A DNA stretch of 64,000 nt from Streptomyces sp. MUM 203J (GTDB taxonomy: Bacteria > Actinomycetota > Actinomycetes > Streptomycetales > Streptomycetaceae). The notes below the pieces were generated by a model. The model did not search any database, was not told where the DNA came from, and saw only the letters and a program-made list of their open reading frames with translations. The stretch is from assembly GCF_022414595.1 (NCBI RefSeq), contig NZ_JADWYO010000002.1, positions 62,001 to 126,000 of the forward strand. Reading direction: 5' to 3'. This document shows positions 52,555-63,368 of the stretch, piece after piece; position 1 is the stretch's first letter, and every line of letters starts with the position of its first letter. Position numbers and translations under genes: made by a program.

Positions 52555-54216
52555 ATGTCAGGACCTCGCCCGGTACGGTCCCCGCGCGGCACGGAGCTGA
52601 GCGCCCTGGGATGGCAGCAGGAGGCGGCCCTGCGGATGCTCCAGAACAACCTCGACCCCGAGGTGGCCGAGCATCCCGACAAACTCGTCGTCTACGGCGG
52701 CACCGGCAAGGCGGCCCGCGACTGGCGCTCCTTCGACGCCATGGTGCGCACGCTCAGGACGCTCAAGCAGGACGAGACGATGCTCGTCCAGTCCGGGCGC
52801 CCGGTCGGCGTCATGCAGACCCACGAGTGGGCCCCGCGCGTCCTGATCGCCAACTCCAACCTGGTGGGCGACTGGGCGAACTGGGAGGAGTTCCGCCGCC
52901 TGGAGGCCCTCGGCCTCACCATGTACGGCCAGATGACGGCCGGGTCCTGGATCTACATCGGCACCCAGGGCATCCTCCAGGGCACCTACGAGACGTTCGC
53001 CGCCGTCGCGGCGAAGAAGTTCGGCGGCAGCCTCGCCGGAACCATCACCCTCACCGCCGGCCTCGGCGGCATGGGAGGCGCCCAGCCGCTCGCCGTCACC
53101 ATGAACGACGGAGTCGCGATCTGCATCGACTGCGACCCGCGCGCCATCGAGCGCCGTATCGAGCACCGCTACCTGGACGTCAGGGCCGACAGCCTGGACC
53201 ACGCCCTCCAGCTGGCCGTCGAGGCGCGCGACGCCCGCCGCCCGCTGTCCATCGGCGTCCTCGGCAACGCCGCCGATCTGCTCCCGCAGCTCCTCGCGAT
53301 GGGCGCGCCCATCGACATCGTGACGGACCAGACCTCCGCCCACGACCCGCTCTCGTACCTGCCCCTCGGTGTCGCCTTCGACGACATGGCCGACGCCGCG
53401 GCCAAGGACCCGGCCGGGTTCACCACCCGTGCCCGCGAGTCCATGGCCAAGCACGTCGAGGCGATGGTCGGCTTCATGGACGCGGGCGCCGAGGTCTTCG
53501 ACTACGGCAACTCCATCCGCGGTGAGGCCCGGCTCGCGGGCTACGACCGGGCGTTCGCGTTCCCCGGATTCGTCCCGGCGTACATCCGGCCGCTGTTCTG
53601 CGAGGGCAAGGGCCCGTTCCGCTGGGCCGCCCTGTCCGGCGAGGCGTCGGACATCGCGAAGACCGACAAGGCGATCCTCGACCTGTTCCCGGAGAACGAG
53701 TCCCTCGCCCGCTGGATCAAGATGGCCGGAGAGCGCGTCCGCTTCCAGGGCCTGCCCGCCCGGATCTGCTGGCTCGGCTACGGCGAGCGCGACCGCGCCG
53801 GTGAGCGCTTCAACGACATGGTGGCCTCCGGCGAACTGGCCGCGCCCCTCGCCATCGGCCGCGACCACCTCGACTGCGGCTCCGTCGCCTCCCCGTACCG
53901 CGAGACCGAGTCCATGCTGGACGGCTCCGACGCGATCGCGGACTGGCCGCTGCTGAACGCCATGGTCAACGTCGCCTCCGGTGCGTCCTGGGTGTCCCTC
54001 CACCACGGCGGCGGCGTCGGCATGGGCCGCTCCATCCACGCCGGCCAGGTCACCGTCGCGGACGGCACGCCACTGGCGGGCGAGAAGATCCGCCGTGTGC
54101 TGACCAACGACCCGGGCATGGGCGTGATCCGCCACGTGGACGCGGGCTACGACATCGCGGAGTCGGTGGCCGGCACCAAGGGCGTGCGCGTGCCCATGCG
54201 GGAGGGCGACGCGTGA
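52555..54216 (+). CDS. hutU: Urocanate hydratase
   Basis: A 553-residue urocanase, adding water to urocanate to give imidazolonepropionate, second step of histidine degradation. It uses tightly bound NAD+. Recognisable throughout: [65 protein letters not shown] (NAD loop), [20 protein letters not shown] and the active-site [13 protein letters not shown] with catalytic Cys in this region, plus [14 protein letters not shown] 52555 has AAGGAGG at 7 nt. First gene of the hut operon; hutH is not in the window. Confidence 0.97.
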   Translation: MSGPRPVRSPRGTELSALGWQQEAALRMLQNNLDPEVAEHPDKLVVYGGTGKAARDWRSFDAMVRTLRTLKQDETMLVQSGRPVGVMQTHEWAPRVLIANSNLVGDWANWEEFRRLEALGLTMYGQMTAGSWIYIGTQGILQGTYETFAAVAAKKFGGSLAGTITLTAGLGGMGGAQPLAVTMNDGVAICIDCDPRAIERRIEHRYLDVRADSLDHALQLAVEARDARRPLSIGVLGNAADLLPQLLAMGAPIDIVTDQTSAHDPLSYLPLGVAFDDMADAAAKDPAGFTTRARESMAKHVEAMVGFMDAGAEVFDYGNSIRGEARLAGYDRAFAFPGFVPAYIRPLFCEGKGPFRWAALSGEASDIAKTDKAILDLFPENESLARWIKMAGERVRFQGLPARICWLGYGERDRAGERFNDMVASGELAAPLAIGRDHLDCGSVASPYRETESMLDGSDAIADWPLLNAMVNVASGASWVSLHHGGGVGMGRSIHAGQVTVADGTPLAGEKIRRVLTNDPGMGVIRHVDAGYDIAESVAGTKGVRVPMREGDA

Positions 54217-55460
54217 CCGGCACGGACCGTCCCGCGAGCTTCCACCGGATGTGGGCCGACCTCGCCCCCATCGGCCGCGACGCCCACTCCGGGGGCTACC
54301 GCCGCTACGCCTGGACCGGCGCCGACGCGGACTGCCGCACCTGGTTCCAGGAGCAGGCGGAGGCCCGTGGCCTCACGTACGAGACCGACCGGAACGGCAA
54401 CCAGTGGGCCTGGCTCGGTGACCCCGCCGCCGGGGACGCCGTCGTCACCGGCTCCCACCTGGACTCCGTCCCGGACGGCGGCGCCTTCGACGGCCCCCTC
54501 GGCGTCGTCTCCTCCTTCGCCGCCCTCGACGAACTCCGCAGCAGGGGGGCGGAGTTCACCAAGCCCGTCGCCGTCGTCAACTTCGGGGACGAGGAGGGAG
54601 CCCGCTTCGGCCTGGCCTGCGTCGGCTCCCGCCTCGCCGCCGGCCGCCTGACCAGGGAGGCCGCGTACGAACTGCGCGACGGCGACGGGGTCAGCCTGCC
54701 GCAGGCCATGGAGGCCGCCGGGTACGACCCGTCGGCCATCGGGCCCGACCCGGAACGGCTGGCCCGCATCGGCGCGTTCGTCGAACTGCACGTCGAGCAG
54801 GGCCGCGCCCTCGACCTGACCGGCGACCCGGTCGGTGTCGCGTCCGCGATCTGGCCGCACGGCCGCTGGCGGTACGACTTCCGGGGCGAGGCCAACCACG
54901 CCGGGACGACCCGGCTGGCCGACCGCCGCGACCCGATGCTGTCGTACGCCGACACCGTCCTGGCCGCCCGCCGCGAGGCGGAACTCGCGGGCGCGGTCGC
55001 CACGTTCGGCAAGGTCGCCGTGGAGCCGAACGGCGTCAACGCCATCCCCTCCGTCGTGCGCGGCTGGCTCGACTCCCGCGCCGCCGACCAGGCGACACTC
55101 GACACGGTCACCGCCGCGATCGAGGCCGCCGCCCGGGAGGCGGCCGACCGGCAGGGCGTCGACCTCACCGTCGTCCGAGAGTCCTTCACCCCGGTCGTCG
55201 AGTTCGCGCACGCCCTGCGCGACGAACTCGGCAAGATCCTTGCCGAGCGGGCTACGGGCGGCGGCCGGCCCGTCCCGGTGCTCGGCACGGGAGCGGGCCA
55301 CGACGCGGGCATCCTGTCCGGCACGATCCCCACGGCCATGCTGTTCGTCCGCAACCCCACGGGCGTCTCGCACTCTCCGGCGGAGTCCGCCGCCGAGGAC
55401 GACTGCGTGGCGGGCGTGCACGCCCTCGCCGACGTCCTGGAGGGCCTGGCATGCCGGTGA
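54213..55460 (+). CDS. M20-family amidohydrolase in the hut operon
   Basis: A 415-residue zinc amidohydrolase of the allantoate/N-carbamoyl-amino-acid hydrolase (AllC/HyuC) type. Metal ligands and signatures: [30 protein letters not shown] (Glu-Glu), [31 protein letters not shown] and GAGHDAGIL. It starts at GTG overlapping the hutU stop. Because no N-formylglutamate deformylase (HutG) gene is present and HutF next door makes N-formylglutamate, I infer that this enzyme performs the deformylation to glutamate; a routine allantoate label would be misleading. Confidence 0.88.
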   Translation: MTGTDRPASFHRMWADLAPIGRDAHSGGYRRYAWTGADADCRTWFQEQAEARGLTYETDRNGNQWAWLGDPAAGDAVVTGSHLDSVPDGGAFDGPLGVVSSFAALDELRSRGAEFTKPVAVVNFGDEEGARFGLACVGSRLAAGRLTREAAYELRDGDGVSLPQAMEAAGYDPSAIGPDPERLARIGAFVELHVEQGRALDLTGDPVGVASAIWPHGRWRYDFRGEANHAGTTRLADRRDPMLSYADTVLAARREAELAGAVATFGKVAVEPNGVNAIPSVVRGWLDSRAADQATLDTVTAAIEAAAREAADRQGVDLTVVRESFTPVVEFAHALRDELGKILAERATGGGRPVPVLGTGAGHDAGILSGTIPTAMLFVRNPTGVSHSPAESAAEDDCVAGVHALADVLEGLACR

Positions 55461-56803
55461 CGACCACCACGTACTGGGCCGAGCACGCCTGGCTCCCGGA
55501 CGATGAGGGCACGGTCGCCCACGGGGTGGTCCTGGAGGCGGCGGACGGCCGCATCGCCGCCGTCCGCCCCGGTGTCCAGGCTCCGCCCCCGGGCGCGACG
55601 GCCCTGCGGGGCATCACGCTGCCCGGCCTGGCCAACGCGCACAGCCACGCCTTCCACCGGGCCCTGCGCGGCCGGGTCCAGGCCGGCAGCGGGACGTTCT
55701 GGACCTGGCGAGACACCATGTACCAGGCCGCGTCCCGGCTCACCCCGGAGTCGTACCACGCCCTCGCCCGCGCCGTGTACGCCGAGATGGCGCTCGCCGG
55801 CATCACCTCCGTCGGAGAGTTCCACTACCTCCACCACGCCCCCGGCGGCACCCCCTACGCCGACCCCAACGCCATGGGCGAGGCGCTGACCGCCGCCGCC
55901 GCCGAGGCGGGCATCCGGATCACCCTGCTCGACACCGCCTATCTGTCGTCCGGCTTCGGCGCCGCCCCGAACGCGCACCAGCTCCGCTTCTCGGACGGCA
56001 CGGCCGAGGCCTGGGCCACGCGCGTGTCCGCCCTCAAGCAGTCGGAGACCGTGCGGATCGGCGCGGCCATCCACTCCGTGCGGGCCGTCCCGGCGGGCCG
56101 GCTGGCCACCGTGGCCGACTGGGCCCGCGACCGGCAGGCGCCCCTGCACGTGCACCTGTCGGAGCAGCCCGCCGAGAACGAGGCCTGTCTGGCCGCCCAC
56201 GGACGCACCCCGGCCCGGCTGCTGGCCGACCACGGCGCCCTCGGCCCGTACACCACGGCCGTCCACGCCACACACCTCACCGACGAGGACATCGCTCTGC
56301 TCGGCGGCTCGCGCACCGGCACCTGCATGTGCCCGACCACCGAACGGGACCTCGCGGACGGCATCGGCCCGGCCGCCGCCCTCCAGCGGGCGGGCTCCCC
56401 CCTGTCCCTCGGCTCCGACAGCCACGCGGTCATCGACCTCCTGGAGGAGGCGCGGGCCATGGAGCTCGACGAGCGGCTCCGCACCCGCACCCGCGGCCAC
56501 TGGACCGCCGCCGCCCTCCTGCGGGCCGCCACCGCCGACGGTCACACAGCCCTCGGCTGGCGGGACGCGGGACACCTGGAGCCGGGCGCGCTCGCGGACT
56601 TCACCACGATCGCGCTGGACACCGTCAGGACGGCAGGGCCGCCGCCCGGTCTGGCAGCCGAGACAGCGGTATTCGCCGCGTCGGCGGCAGAGGTGCGCCA
56701 CACGGTCGTGGCAGGCCGCCATGTCGTACGGGACGGGGTCCATGCCCTGGTCCAGGACGTGCCGCGCGCGCTGGCCGAGTCGATCGCCGTCCTGTACGAG
56801 TGA
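55451..56803 (+). CDS. hutF: Formimidoylglutamate deiminase
   Basis: A 450-residue amidohydrolase-superfamily enzyme hydrolysing N-formimino-glutamate to N-formylglutamate plus ammonia. It has the metal site [17 protein letters not shown] (HxH), [15 protein letters not shown] typical of Hut[27 protein letters not shown] (His) and [19 protein letters not shown] (Asp). Its ATG lies inside the end of the M20 gene (10-nt overlap). Presence of HutF shows that the five-step hut route is used. Confidence 0.94.
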   Translation: MPVTTTTYWAEHAWLPDDEGTVAHGVVLEAADGRIAAVRPGVQAPPPGATALRGITLPGLANAHSHAFHRALRGRVQAGSGTFWTWRDTMYQAASRLTPESYHALARAVYAEMALAGITSVGEFHYLHHAPGGTPYADPNAMGEALTAAAAEAGIRITLLDTAYLSSGFGAAPNAHQLRFSDGTAEAWATRVSALKQSETVRIGAAIHSVRAVPAGRLATVADWARDRQAPLHVHLSEQPAENEACLAAHGRTPARLLADHGALGPYTTAVHATHLTDEDIALLGGSRTGTCMCPTTERDLADGIGPAAALQRAGSPLSLGSDSHAVIDLLEEARAMELDERLRTRTRGHWTAAALLRAATADGHTALGWRDAGHLEPGALADFTTIALDTVRTAGPPPGLAAETAVFAASAAEVRHTVVAGRHVVRDGVHALVQDVPRALAESIAVLYE

Positions 56804-56841
56804 GCCGGAGCCGGAACCGGTCGAAGGAGATCCCCCGCATC

Positions 56842-58098
56842 ATGAACAGCGGCAACGAGCCGATGAACATCCCCCCGGCGACCGCCGGGCCCGACGCGAC
56901 GAACAGCACCGTCGCGCCGGACGCCACGGCGGCCACGCTCATCACCAACATCGCCAGTCTGGTCACCAACGACCCCTCCCTGGGTGACGGTTCCCCCCTC
57001 GGACTGATCCAGGACGCGGCCGTCGTCATCGACGGCGACCACATCGCCTGGGTCGGTGAATCAAGCAAAGCACCCGCCACTGACAACCGCGTCGACGCGG
57101 CCGGCCGGGCCGTCGTCCCCGGCTTCGTCGACTCCCACTCCCACCTCGTCTTCGCGGGCGACCGGACCGCCGAGTTCAACGCCCGCATGTCCGGACGGCC
57201 CTATCAGGCGGGCGGCATCCGCACCACCGTCGCCGCCACCCGCGCCGCCACGGACGAGGAACTGGAGGCGAACCTCACCCGCCACCTCCGTGAGGCGCTC
57301 CGCCAGGGCACCACCACCTTCGAGACCAAGTCCGGCTACGGCCTGACCGTCGAGGACGAGGCCCGCGCCCTGCGCATCGCCGCCCGCCACACCGACGAGG
57401 TCACCTACCTCGGCGCCCACATCGTGTCCCCCGACTACGCCGACGACCCGGCCGCGTACGTCGCCCTCGTCACCGGCGAGATGCTGGACGCCTGCGCCCC
57501 GCACGCCCGGTGGATCGACGTGTTCTGCGAGAAGGGCGCCTTCGACGGCGACCAGGCCCGCGCGATCCTCACCGCGGGCAAGGCCAGGGGCCTGCACCCC
57601 CGCGTGCACGCCAACCAGCTCTCGTACGGCCCCGGCGTCCGGCTCGCCGTCGAACTGGACGCGGCCAGCGCCGACCACTGCACCCACCTGACGGACGCGG
57701 ACGTCGACGCCCTCGCCCAGGGCCGTACGGTCGCGACGCTCCTCCCCGGCGCCGAGTTCTCGACACGTGCCGAGTGGCCCGACGCACGCCGCCTGCTGGA
57801 GGCGGGCGCGACGGTCGCGCTGTCCACCGACTGCAACCCGGGCTCGTCCTTCACCTCGTCCATGCCGTTCTGCATCGCCCTCGCGGTACGGGACATGGGC
57901 ATGGCGCCGGACGAGGCGCTGTGGTCCGCGACGGCGGGCGGTGCCGCCGCCCTGCGCCGCACCGACATCGGCCGCCTCACCGTCGGCTCCCGCGCCGACC
58001 TGGCCGTCCTGGACGCACCGTCCCACGTGCACCTCGCCTACCGGCCGGGGGTCCCCCTGGTGACGGAGACCTGGCGCGCGGGAGTGCGGGTCGCCTAG
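56842..58098 (+). CDS. hutI: Imidazolonepropionase
   Basis: A 418-residue metal-dependent hydrolase opening imidazolonepropionate to formiminoglutamate. [19 protein letters not shown] (HxH), [47 protein letters not shown] and [16 protein letters not shown] are the family signatures. The N-terminus is about 30 residues longer than usual and Thr/Ala/Pro-rich ([20 protein letters not shown]); an ATG at 56863 could be the true start. GAAGGAGA precedes the first ATG by 11-12 nt. Last gene of the operon, followed by a strong hairpin. Confidence 0.95.
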   Translation: MNSGNEPMNIPPATAGPDATNSTVAPDATAATLITNIASLVTNDPSLGDGSPLGLIQDAAVVIDGDHIAWVGESSKAPATDNRVDAAGRAVVPGFVDSHSHLVFAGDRTAEFNARMSGRPYQAGGIRTTVAATRAATDEELEANLTRHLREALRQGTTTFETKSGYGLTVEDEARALRIAARHTDEVTYLGAHIVSPDYADDPAAYVALVTGEMLDACAPHARWIDVFCEKGAFDGDQARAILTAGKARGLHPRVHANQLSYGPGVRLAVELDAASADHCTHLTDADVDALAQGRTVATLLPGAEFSTRAEWPDARRLLEAGATVALSTDCNPGSSFTSSMPFCIALAVRDMGMAPDEALWSATAGGAAALRRTDIGRLTVGSRADLAVLDAPSHVHLAYRPGVPLVTETWRAGVRVA

Positions 58099-58105
58099 CG
58101 AGCCC

Positions 58106-58151
58106 GCGCGTCTCGGCCGACGGACCGTCCACCATAACGGCCGAGACGCGC
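58106..58151 (+). terminator. Perfect 14-bp terminator after the hut operon
   Basis: GCGCGTCTCGGCCG (58106-58119) pairs with CGGCCGAGACGCGC (58138-58151) across an 18-nt loop. Confidence 0.8.
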
Positions 58152-58224
58152 CCTTCTGCTCAACTCGCCCCAGCCGTACCGTCGTTCCCGTTTGAAACGG
58201 GCATGACGATGGGGAGGGCCGTTG

Positions 58225-60477
58225 ATGCGCAGACGTCTGCTGCCGTGGTTGCTGGCCGCGGTCACCGGAGCCGCGCTGTTCACCGCGCCACCGGTCACGG
58301 CAGCACCACCGGACGGCACCGCACCGGGCGCGCAGACGCCCCCGGACGACGTCTACCGCCCCGTCCGGGGCCCGTCGGCGCCCGCCGACTACCGCTACGC
58401 CCAGAAGGCGCTCCCCGGCGAGGGCCTTCCCCGGCACGCGTACGACCGGGCCGCCGGCGAGGCCGCCCGGCTCCCCGCGGTCGGCGGACCGTGGAAGTCC
58501 GTCGGCCCCACGAACATCGGCGGCCGGGTCGTCTCCCTCGCCCTCGATCCGAAGCGCGCCGACACGCTCTACGCGGCAGCCGCCAGCGGCGGCCTGTGGC
58601 GCAGCACCGACGCGGGCGCGACCTTCCACTCCGTCTGGCCGGACCACCTCACCCAGGCCATGGGCGCGGTCGCCGCCGCCCCCGACGGAACCCTGTACGC
58701 CGGAACGGGCGAGCCGAACCCGGGCGGCGGCAGCATCACGTACGAGGGCACCGGCCTCTACCGCTCCACCGACGGCGGCGCGCACTGGACCCGCATCGGC
58801 CTGCGCGACTCGGGCGCCATCAGCGCCATCACCGTCGACCCGGCGAACCCGCGCCGCGTCTACGTGGCCGCCGCCGGGTCCCTGTACAACGGCGGCGGCG
58901 ACCGGGGCGTGTACCGCTCCGAGGACGGCGGTGCCACCTGGGACCGGCTGCTCGCCGGTGAGAACGCCTACACGGGCGCGACCGAGATCGCCGTGGACGG
59001 CGACCGCCTGTACGCGGTGCTGTGGGACCACCGCCGCCGCCCCGGCCTCCGTACCTACGGGGGCGTCGGCTCCGGTGTCTTCCGCTCCACGGACGACGGC
59101 CGCACGTGGCAGCGCCTCGGCGGCGGGCTGCCGCCGCGCGGCGAGGGTGTCGGCCGCATCGGACTCGCGGTGTCGGGCGACCGCCTCTACGCCCTCGTCA
59201 ACCGGACGAGCGGCCCCTTCGAGGGCTTCTACGCCTCCTCGGACGGCGGGGACAGCTGGACCCGCACCCCGGACGACGCCGCCCTGTCCTCGTCCCAGTC
59301 CAGCTTCGGCTGGTGGTTCGGCAAGGTGTGGGCCGACCCGGCGGACGCCGACCACGTCCATGTCGCGGGCGTGGCCCTGCTCACCACAAGGGACGCCGGC
59401 CGCACCTGGTCGGCCGACGCCACGAGCATCCACGTCGACCACCACGCCATGGTGTGGGACCCGCGCCGCCCGGGCCGCGTGTACCTCGGCAACGACGGCG
59501 GTGTGTACCGCTCCGACGCGCGCGGGGACGGCGGCTGGGTGAAGTCCCGCCACCAGCCGTACACCCAGCTCTACAGTGCCGCGATCACCCCGCAGGACCC
59601 GTCCCGCATCTCGGGCGGTGCCCAGGACAACGGCAGCCTGCGCTCCTGGGGCTCCCCGGACGGAGGCTTCGACGAGTACCTGGGCGGCGACGGCGAGGAG
59701 AACCTGATCGACCCCGCCGACAAGAACAACGTCTTCGCCTGCTACCAGTACGGCAACTGCTTCCGCTCGACCGACGGCGGCGACACCCTCACGTACTTCG
59801 CGAACGCCACCACGTACGAGCGGCGGAACTGGTTCACCCCGGTCGTCTTCGACCCGAGGAACCCCCGGATCCTCTACTACGGCTCCGAGGTGCTGAACCG
59901 CTCCACCGACGGCGGGGTGACCTGGCGGCCCATCAGCCCCGACCTGACCGGCGGCCCCGGGGACGACCCGGTCTACCCGAACTACGGCACGATCACCTCC
60001 GTCGCCCCGGCCGGCGACGGCCGCACGGTCTACGTCGGCACCGACGACGGACGGGTGTGGGTGACGCGAGACCTGGGCGAGTCGTGGACGAAGCTGGCTG
60101 AGAACCGCCCGTGGGTGACGCGGGTGATCGTGGACGAGCAGAACCCGAACCGCGTCTGGACCACCCACTCCGGGTACCGCTCCGGCTCCCCGTCGGCCCA
60201 TGTGTACGGCTCCGTCGACGGCGGCCGTCACTGGCGCGACCTGTCGGGCAACCTGCCCCAGGCCCCGGTCAACGACCTGGTGGCCGCCCGCGGGGGCATC
60301 CTGTACGCCGCCACGGACCAGGGCGTGTTCACGTCCTTCACGGGCGGCGGCCACTGGTTCCGCCTCGGCCGCGGCATGCCGAGCGTCCCGGTGGACGACC
60401 TGGAGTACGACGCGGGGCGGGCCCGCCTGGTGGCGGCGACCTTCGGCAGGGGCTTCTACGAACTGCGGGCATGGTGA
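58225..60477 (+). CDS. Secreted BNR/sortilin-like beta-propeller protein
   Basis: A 750-residue exported protein: signal peptide MRRRLLPWLLAAVTGAALFTA with cleavage near VTAAPP, then many Asp-box (BNR) repeats of the form S-T-D-G-G-x-x-W (RSTDAGATF, RSTDGGAHW, RSEDGGATWDRL, RSTDDGRTW, SSDGGDSW, RSTDGGVTW, GSVDGGRHWRDL). This predicts two beta-propellers as in VPS10/sialidase-like or xyloglucanase-type proteins. Catalytic residues of a sialidase were not identified, so enzymatic activity is uncertain. ATG 58225 is 7 nt after GGAGG. Confidence 0.88.
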   Translation: MRRRLLPWLLAAVTGAALFTAPPVTAAPPDGTAPGAQTPPDDVYRPVRGPSAPADYRYAQKALPGEGLPRHAYDRAAGEAARLPAVGGPWKSVGPTNIGGRVVSLALDPKRADTLYAAAASGGLWRSTDAGATFHSVWPDHLTQAMGAVAAAPDGTLYAGTGEPNPGGGSITYEGTGLYRSTDGGAHWTRIGLRDSGAISAITVDPANPRRVYVAAAGSLYNGGGDRGVYRSEDGGATWDRLLAGENAYTGATEIAVDGDRLYAVLWDHRRRPGLRTYGGVGSGVFRSTDDGRTWQRLGGGLPPRGEGVGRIGLAVSGDRLYALVNRTSGPFEGFYASSDGGDSWTRTPDDAALSSSQSSFGWWFGKVWADPADADHVHVAGVALLTTRDAGRTWSADATSIHVDHHAMVWDPRRPGRVYLGNDGGVYRSDARGDGGWVKSRHQPYTQLYSAAITPQDPSRISGGAQDNGSLRSWGSPDGGFDEYLGGDGEENLIDPADKNNVFACYQYGNCFRSTDGGDTLTYFANATTYERRNWFTPVVFDPRNPRILYYGSEVLNRSTDGGVTWRPISPDLTGGPGDDPVYPNYGTITSVAPAGDGRTVYVGTDDGRVWVTRDLGESWTKLAENRPWVTRVIVDEQNPNRVWTTHSGYRSGSPSAHVYGSVDGGRHWRDLSGNLPQAPVNDLVAARGGILYAATDQGVFTSFTGGGHWFRLGRGMPSVPVDDLEYDAGRARLVAATFGRGFYELRAW

Positions 60478-60574
60478 CGCGGGTCACGCCGCCCGGCCGG
60501 TGAGCCCGGCCGCCGCACGAGGTCCACATCAACGGCAGGAGCGGGAACAGGAACCACCCCTAGGAGACGACGAC

Positions 60575-60781
60575 ATGACAACGGCCAAGGTCAAGGGCCC
60601 GGCGAGCTACTTCCCCTCCATCGAGCAGAAGTACGGCCGCCCGATCGCGGAGTGGAAGGCACTCGTCCACGCCTCGCCGCTGACGAAGCACATGGAACTC
60701 GTCTCCTGGCTGAAGACCGAACACGGCCTCGGCCACGGCCACGCCAACGCCCTGGTGGCCCACACCTTGACCGAGGCCTGA
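60575..60781 (+). CDS. DUF4287 family protein
   Basis: A 68-residue protein: ASYFPSIEQKYGRPIAEWKAL and HMELVSWLKTEHGLGHGHANALV, the complete DUF4287 pattern. It is a closer match to the family consensus than the one at 40150. TAGGAG lies about 8 nt before the ATG. Function unknown. Confidence 0.85.
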   Translation: MTTAKVKGPASYFPSIEQKYGRPIAEWKALVHASPLTKHMELVSWLKTEHGLGHGHANALVAHTLTEA

Positions 60782-60872
60782 TCCCCGCTCCGAGGGGCCG
60801 CGCCCAGCCCTTGGGCCGCGGCCCCTTCGCGACCTCGGTGGAGGCGCGACGAGTCACGACGTTTGGAGCAGC

Positions 60873-61046
60873 GTGGATCGGATCTGGTCCGGCATCCCGT
60901 CCGAGACGCGCCTCGCGGAGCAGCATGGCGTGGCCCGGCTCACCGCACGGCGGGCGACGCAGGAGCTGCGTGAACGCGGACTCGTCGTGACCGTCCGGGG
61001 CAAGGGATCCTTCGTCGTCATGGAACCGCCCACGGCGGACCAGTGA
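60873..61046 (+). pseudogene. GntR-type winged-helix fragment
   Basis: GTG 60873 opens a 57-residue frame, SETRLAEQHGVARLTARRAT then QELRERGLVVTVRGKGSFVV, which is the recognition-helix and wing part of a GntR regulator. The first helix is shortened, with the usual PPGTRLPSERALAE reduced to IPSETRLAE, and there is no effector domain. Either a remnant or a minimal DNA-binding protein. Confidence 0.6.
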
Positions 61047-61171
61047 GCGGCAGGAGATCCCTGGCCGCGCGGTGAAGGTGCTGGGCGGGCGCGGGCCGAC
61101 CGTCACCGTTCACGGCGAGGGCACGTTCCTCGCGGAGGCCCGGGGCGACGGGTGGCCGAGGCGCTCCCTGG

Positions 61172-61972
61172 TCACCCCGCCCGCGACGCCGGTTTCAGGA
61201 CGACGAAGTCGGCCTCGCCCGACTGGTCCAGGCAGACGGCCAGGCGGCCCACCCCCTCCGTGTCGTCCGGGCCGTACACCACACGGCCGCCGTGCTCGGT
61301 GAGCTTCGCGAGGGTCGCGTCGCAGTCCGCCACCGCGAAGACGGGGTGCCAGTACGCCCTGCCTCCGGTGGCGGCGAGCATGCCGGGGTCCGCCTCCATG
61401 AGGCCGCCGTGCATGCGCTCCTCCGGCTGGCCGGCGGGGGTGACCATGGTGTACGTGCCGCCGCCGCCCGGCAGCTCCATGTCCTGGGCCCGCCAGCCGA
61501 ACAGGCCGCCGTAGAACGCCAGGGCACCGGCCTTGTCCGGGGTGTACAGCTCCGTCCAGCACAGTCCGTTCGGGGCGTCGACCAGCTCGATCCCCATTCC
61601 GCCCTGGAAGACCGCGAACTGTCCGCCCTGCGGGTCGGTGAACTGGGCCATCCGGCCCATGTCGTCATCCCCCATGGGCCGTACCCGGACCGCGCCGCCC
61701 GACTGCTCGACCTTCTTGGCCGCGGCCTCGACGTCATCGGTGGCGAAGTAGATCATCCAGGCCTGGCGGGCGCCCTCCTCGTCGAGCCTGCCGATGCCGC
61801 CGACGGTCTTGCCGTCCTGCCTGAACAGGCCGTACTCCATCTCCTCGGCGCCGGGGGCGGGCTGGTGGCTCCAGCCGAAGACCTTGCCGTAGAAGTCCAC
61901 GGTCGCCGCGACGTCCCGCGCGCCGATGTCGATCCAGCAGGGCGAACCGGGCACGAAGTCGGTGGTGATCAT
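61172..61972 (-). CDS. Two-domain VOC-family protein (glyoxalase/bleomycin-resistance-like)
   Basis: A 266-residue protein with two vicinal-oxygen-chelate domains in tandem: CWIDIGARDVAATVDFYGKVFGW (first, from residue 11) and CWTELYTPDKAGALAFYGGLFGW (second, from about 140), each ending in the FTDPQGGQFAVFQ / CLDQSGEADFVVLKP type of strand. Related proteins are annotated as hydroxylase or glyoxalase-like; substrate unknown. ATG 61972 has GGGGA 8 nt upstream. Confidence 0.88.
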   Translation of the reverse strand: MITTDFVPGSPCWIDIGARDVAATVDFYGKVFGWSHQPAPGAEEMEYGLFRQDGKTVGGIGRLDEEGARQAWMIYFATDDVEAAAKKVEQSGGAVRVRPMGDDDMGRMAQFTDPQGGQFAVFQGGMGIELVDAPNGLCWTELYTPDKAGALAFYGGLFGWRAQDMELPGGGGTYTMVTPAGQPEERMHGGLMEADPGMLAATGGRAYWHPVFAVADCDATLAKLTEHGGRVVYGPDDTEGVGRLAVCLDQSGEADFVVLKPASRAG

Positions 61973-62252
61973 GAAGAATCCCCTTCTCATTCCCTGATGC
62001 CTGAAGTCAGCCTGACACCGTCCACCGGCGACCGCGCGACGACGCCACCTCCTCCCGCCTCGACGTTTTCAGCCACCGGGCATGCGCGCTGTGTGACGGA
62101 TCGCGGGGTGTCGAGCGTCCGGCGGCACGGTGCACGGGAGTCGTATTTCGACTGAATGACTGATTGACCCTGTCCTGGAGCGATGTACCCCGGTACCGTC
62201 CTGTTGCAGCAAGACTCAGGGGGGAGACCCAGGGGACACCGGGGGGTCGGAG

Positions 62253-63368
62253 TTGAGCGGTGAGCGGGGACGTGTCCGTGCGCGGGTCGTCAGGCCGGGG
62301 GAGCTGTCCGCGCGGGAGATCGAGGTGTGGCGGGAGCTGCGGGCGCGGTCCGGTGTTCCGGCCAATCCGTTCATGGAGCCCGAGTTCACGCTGGCCGTGG
62401 GGCGGGCGCGGGCGCGCACCGCCCGGGTCGCCGTGCTGCGGGGGGACGGGGAGGAGCCACTGGGCTTCCTCCCGTACGAGAGGACCCGGTTCGGCGGTGC
62501 CCGCGCCATCGGGTACGGGGTCTCGGACTGCCAGGGGGCCGTTCTGCGGCCCGGTTCCGGGCTGTCCGCTCGGGAACTCCTGCGAGGCTGCGGGATCTTC
62601 GCCTTCGAGTTCGACAACCTGGAGGACGGGCAGGGGGCGTTGTCGGAGGGCGTCGTCGAGAGCTTCTCCTCGCCGGTCATCGATGTGAGCGGCGGTTACG
62701 CCGCTTATGAGGCGTGGCTCCGCCGCCACTCGCCCAAGTTCCTGCGCACCACCCTGGCCAAGGAGCGGAAGCTCGGGCGGGAGAGCGGCGACGGGCTGCG
62801 GTTCGTGTTCGACGAACGGGACCCCGCCGCCCTGCGCACCCTCATGGGCTGGAAGTCCGCGCAGTACCGCCGCACCGGGCGGCGCGACCGGTTCGCGCAG
62901 GAGTGGATCAGCCGGCTCGTGCGGGACCTGCATCAGGCCGCCCCGGGCGGGCGCTCCGGTGTGCTGTCCGTGCTGTACGCGGGCGAGCGGCCGGTCGCCG
63001 CGCACTTCGGGCTGCGCTCCCGGACCGTCCTGTCCTGCTGGTTCCCCGCCTATGACCCGGACTTCCGCAGGTACTCGCCCGGTCTGGTCCTGCATCTCCG
63101 GATGGCCGAGGCCGCCGCCCGTGAGGGGATCGGACTCCTCGACCTCGGGCGGGGCGACGCCGAGTACAAGGACTCCCTCAGGACCGGGGCGCTCGCCGTG
63201 CACGAGGGCGCCTGCGTGAGGCCCGGCGTACGCTCCGGAGTGCGCTGGATCGGCCGCGAGCCGGTGCGCCGTGCCCACAGCTTCGTACGCAACCGTCGCG
63301 CCCTCGCCGGGCACGCCCGGCGTGTCCTCAATCATGTAGGGAGGTTCCGTGGGGGAACGCAGGGCTGA
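62253..63368 (+). CDS. GNAT/FemAB-like acyltransferase
   Basis: A 371-residue protein of the GNAT fold related to CelD/FemAB proteins: ARSGVPANPFMEPEFTLAVG and EEPLGFLPYERTRFGGARAIG in the N-half, HSPKFLRTTLAKERKLGRES in the middle, and SVLYAGERPVAAHFGLRSR with GLVLHLRMAEAAAREGI-GLLDLGRGDAEYK in the C-half. It probably acylates a sugar or lipid in surface-polysaccharide synthesis. The start is TTG 62253. It overlaps the glycosyltransferase by 20 nt. The 280-nt upstream region holds a possible TTGACC box near 62164. Confidence 0.82.
   Translation: MSGERGRVRARVVRPGELSAREIEVWRELRARSGVPANPFMEPEFTLAVGRARARTARVAVLRGDGEEPLGFLPYERTRFGGARAIGYGVSDCQGAVLRPGSGLSARELLRGCGIFAFEFDNLEDGQGALSEGVVESFSSPVIDVSGGYAAYEAWLRRHSPKFLRTTLAKERKLGRESGDGLRFVFDERDPAALRTLMGWKSAQYRRTGRRDRFAQEWISRLVRDLHQAAPGGRSGVLSVLYAGERPVAAHFGLRSRTVLSCWFPAYDPDFRRYSPGLVLHLRMAEAAAREGIGLLDLGRGDAEYKDSLRTGALAVHEGACVRPGVRSGVRWIGREPVRRAHSFVRNRRALAGHARRVLNHVGRFRGGTQG

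Noticed and set aside
40150..60781. Two DUF4287 genes (40150 and 60575) as evidence of a large duplication
   Set aside because: The two proteins differ clearly and their neighbourhoods share nothing else.
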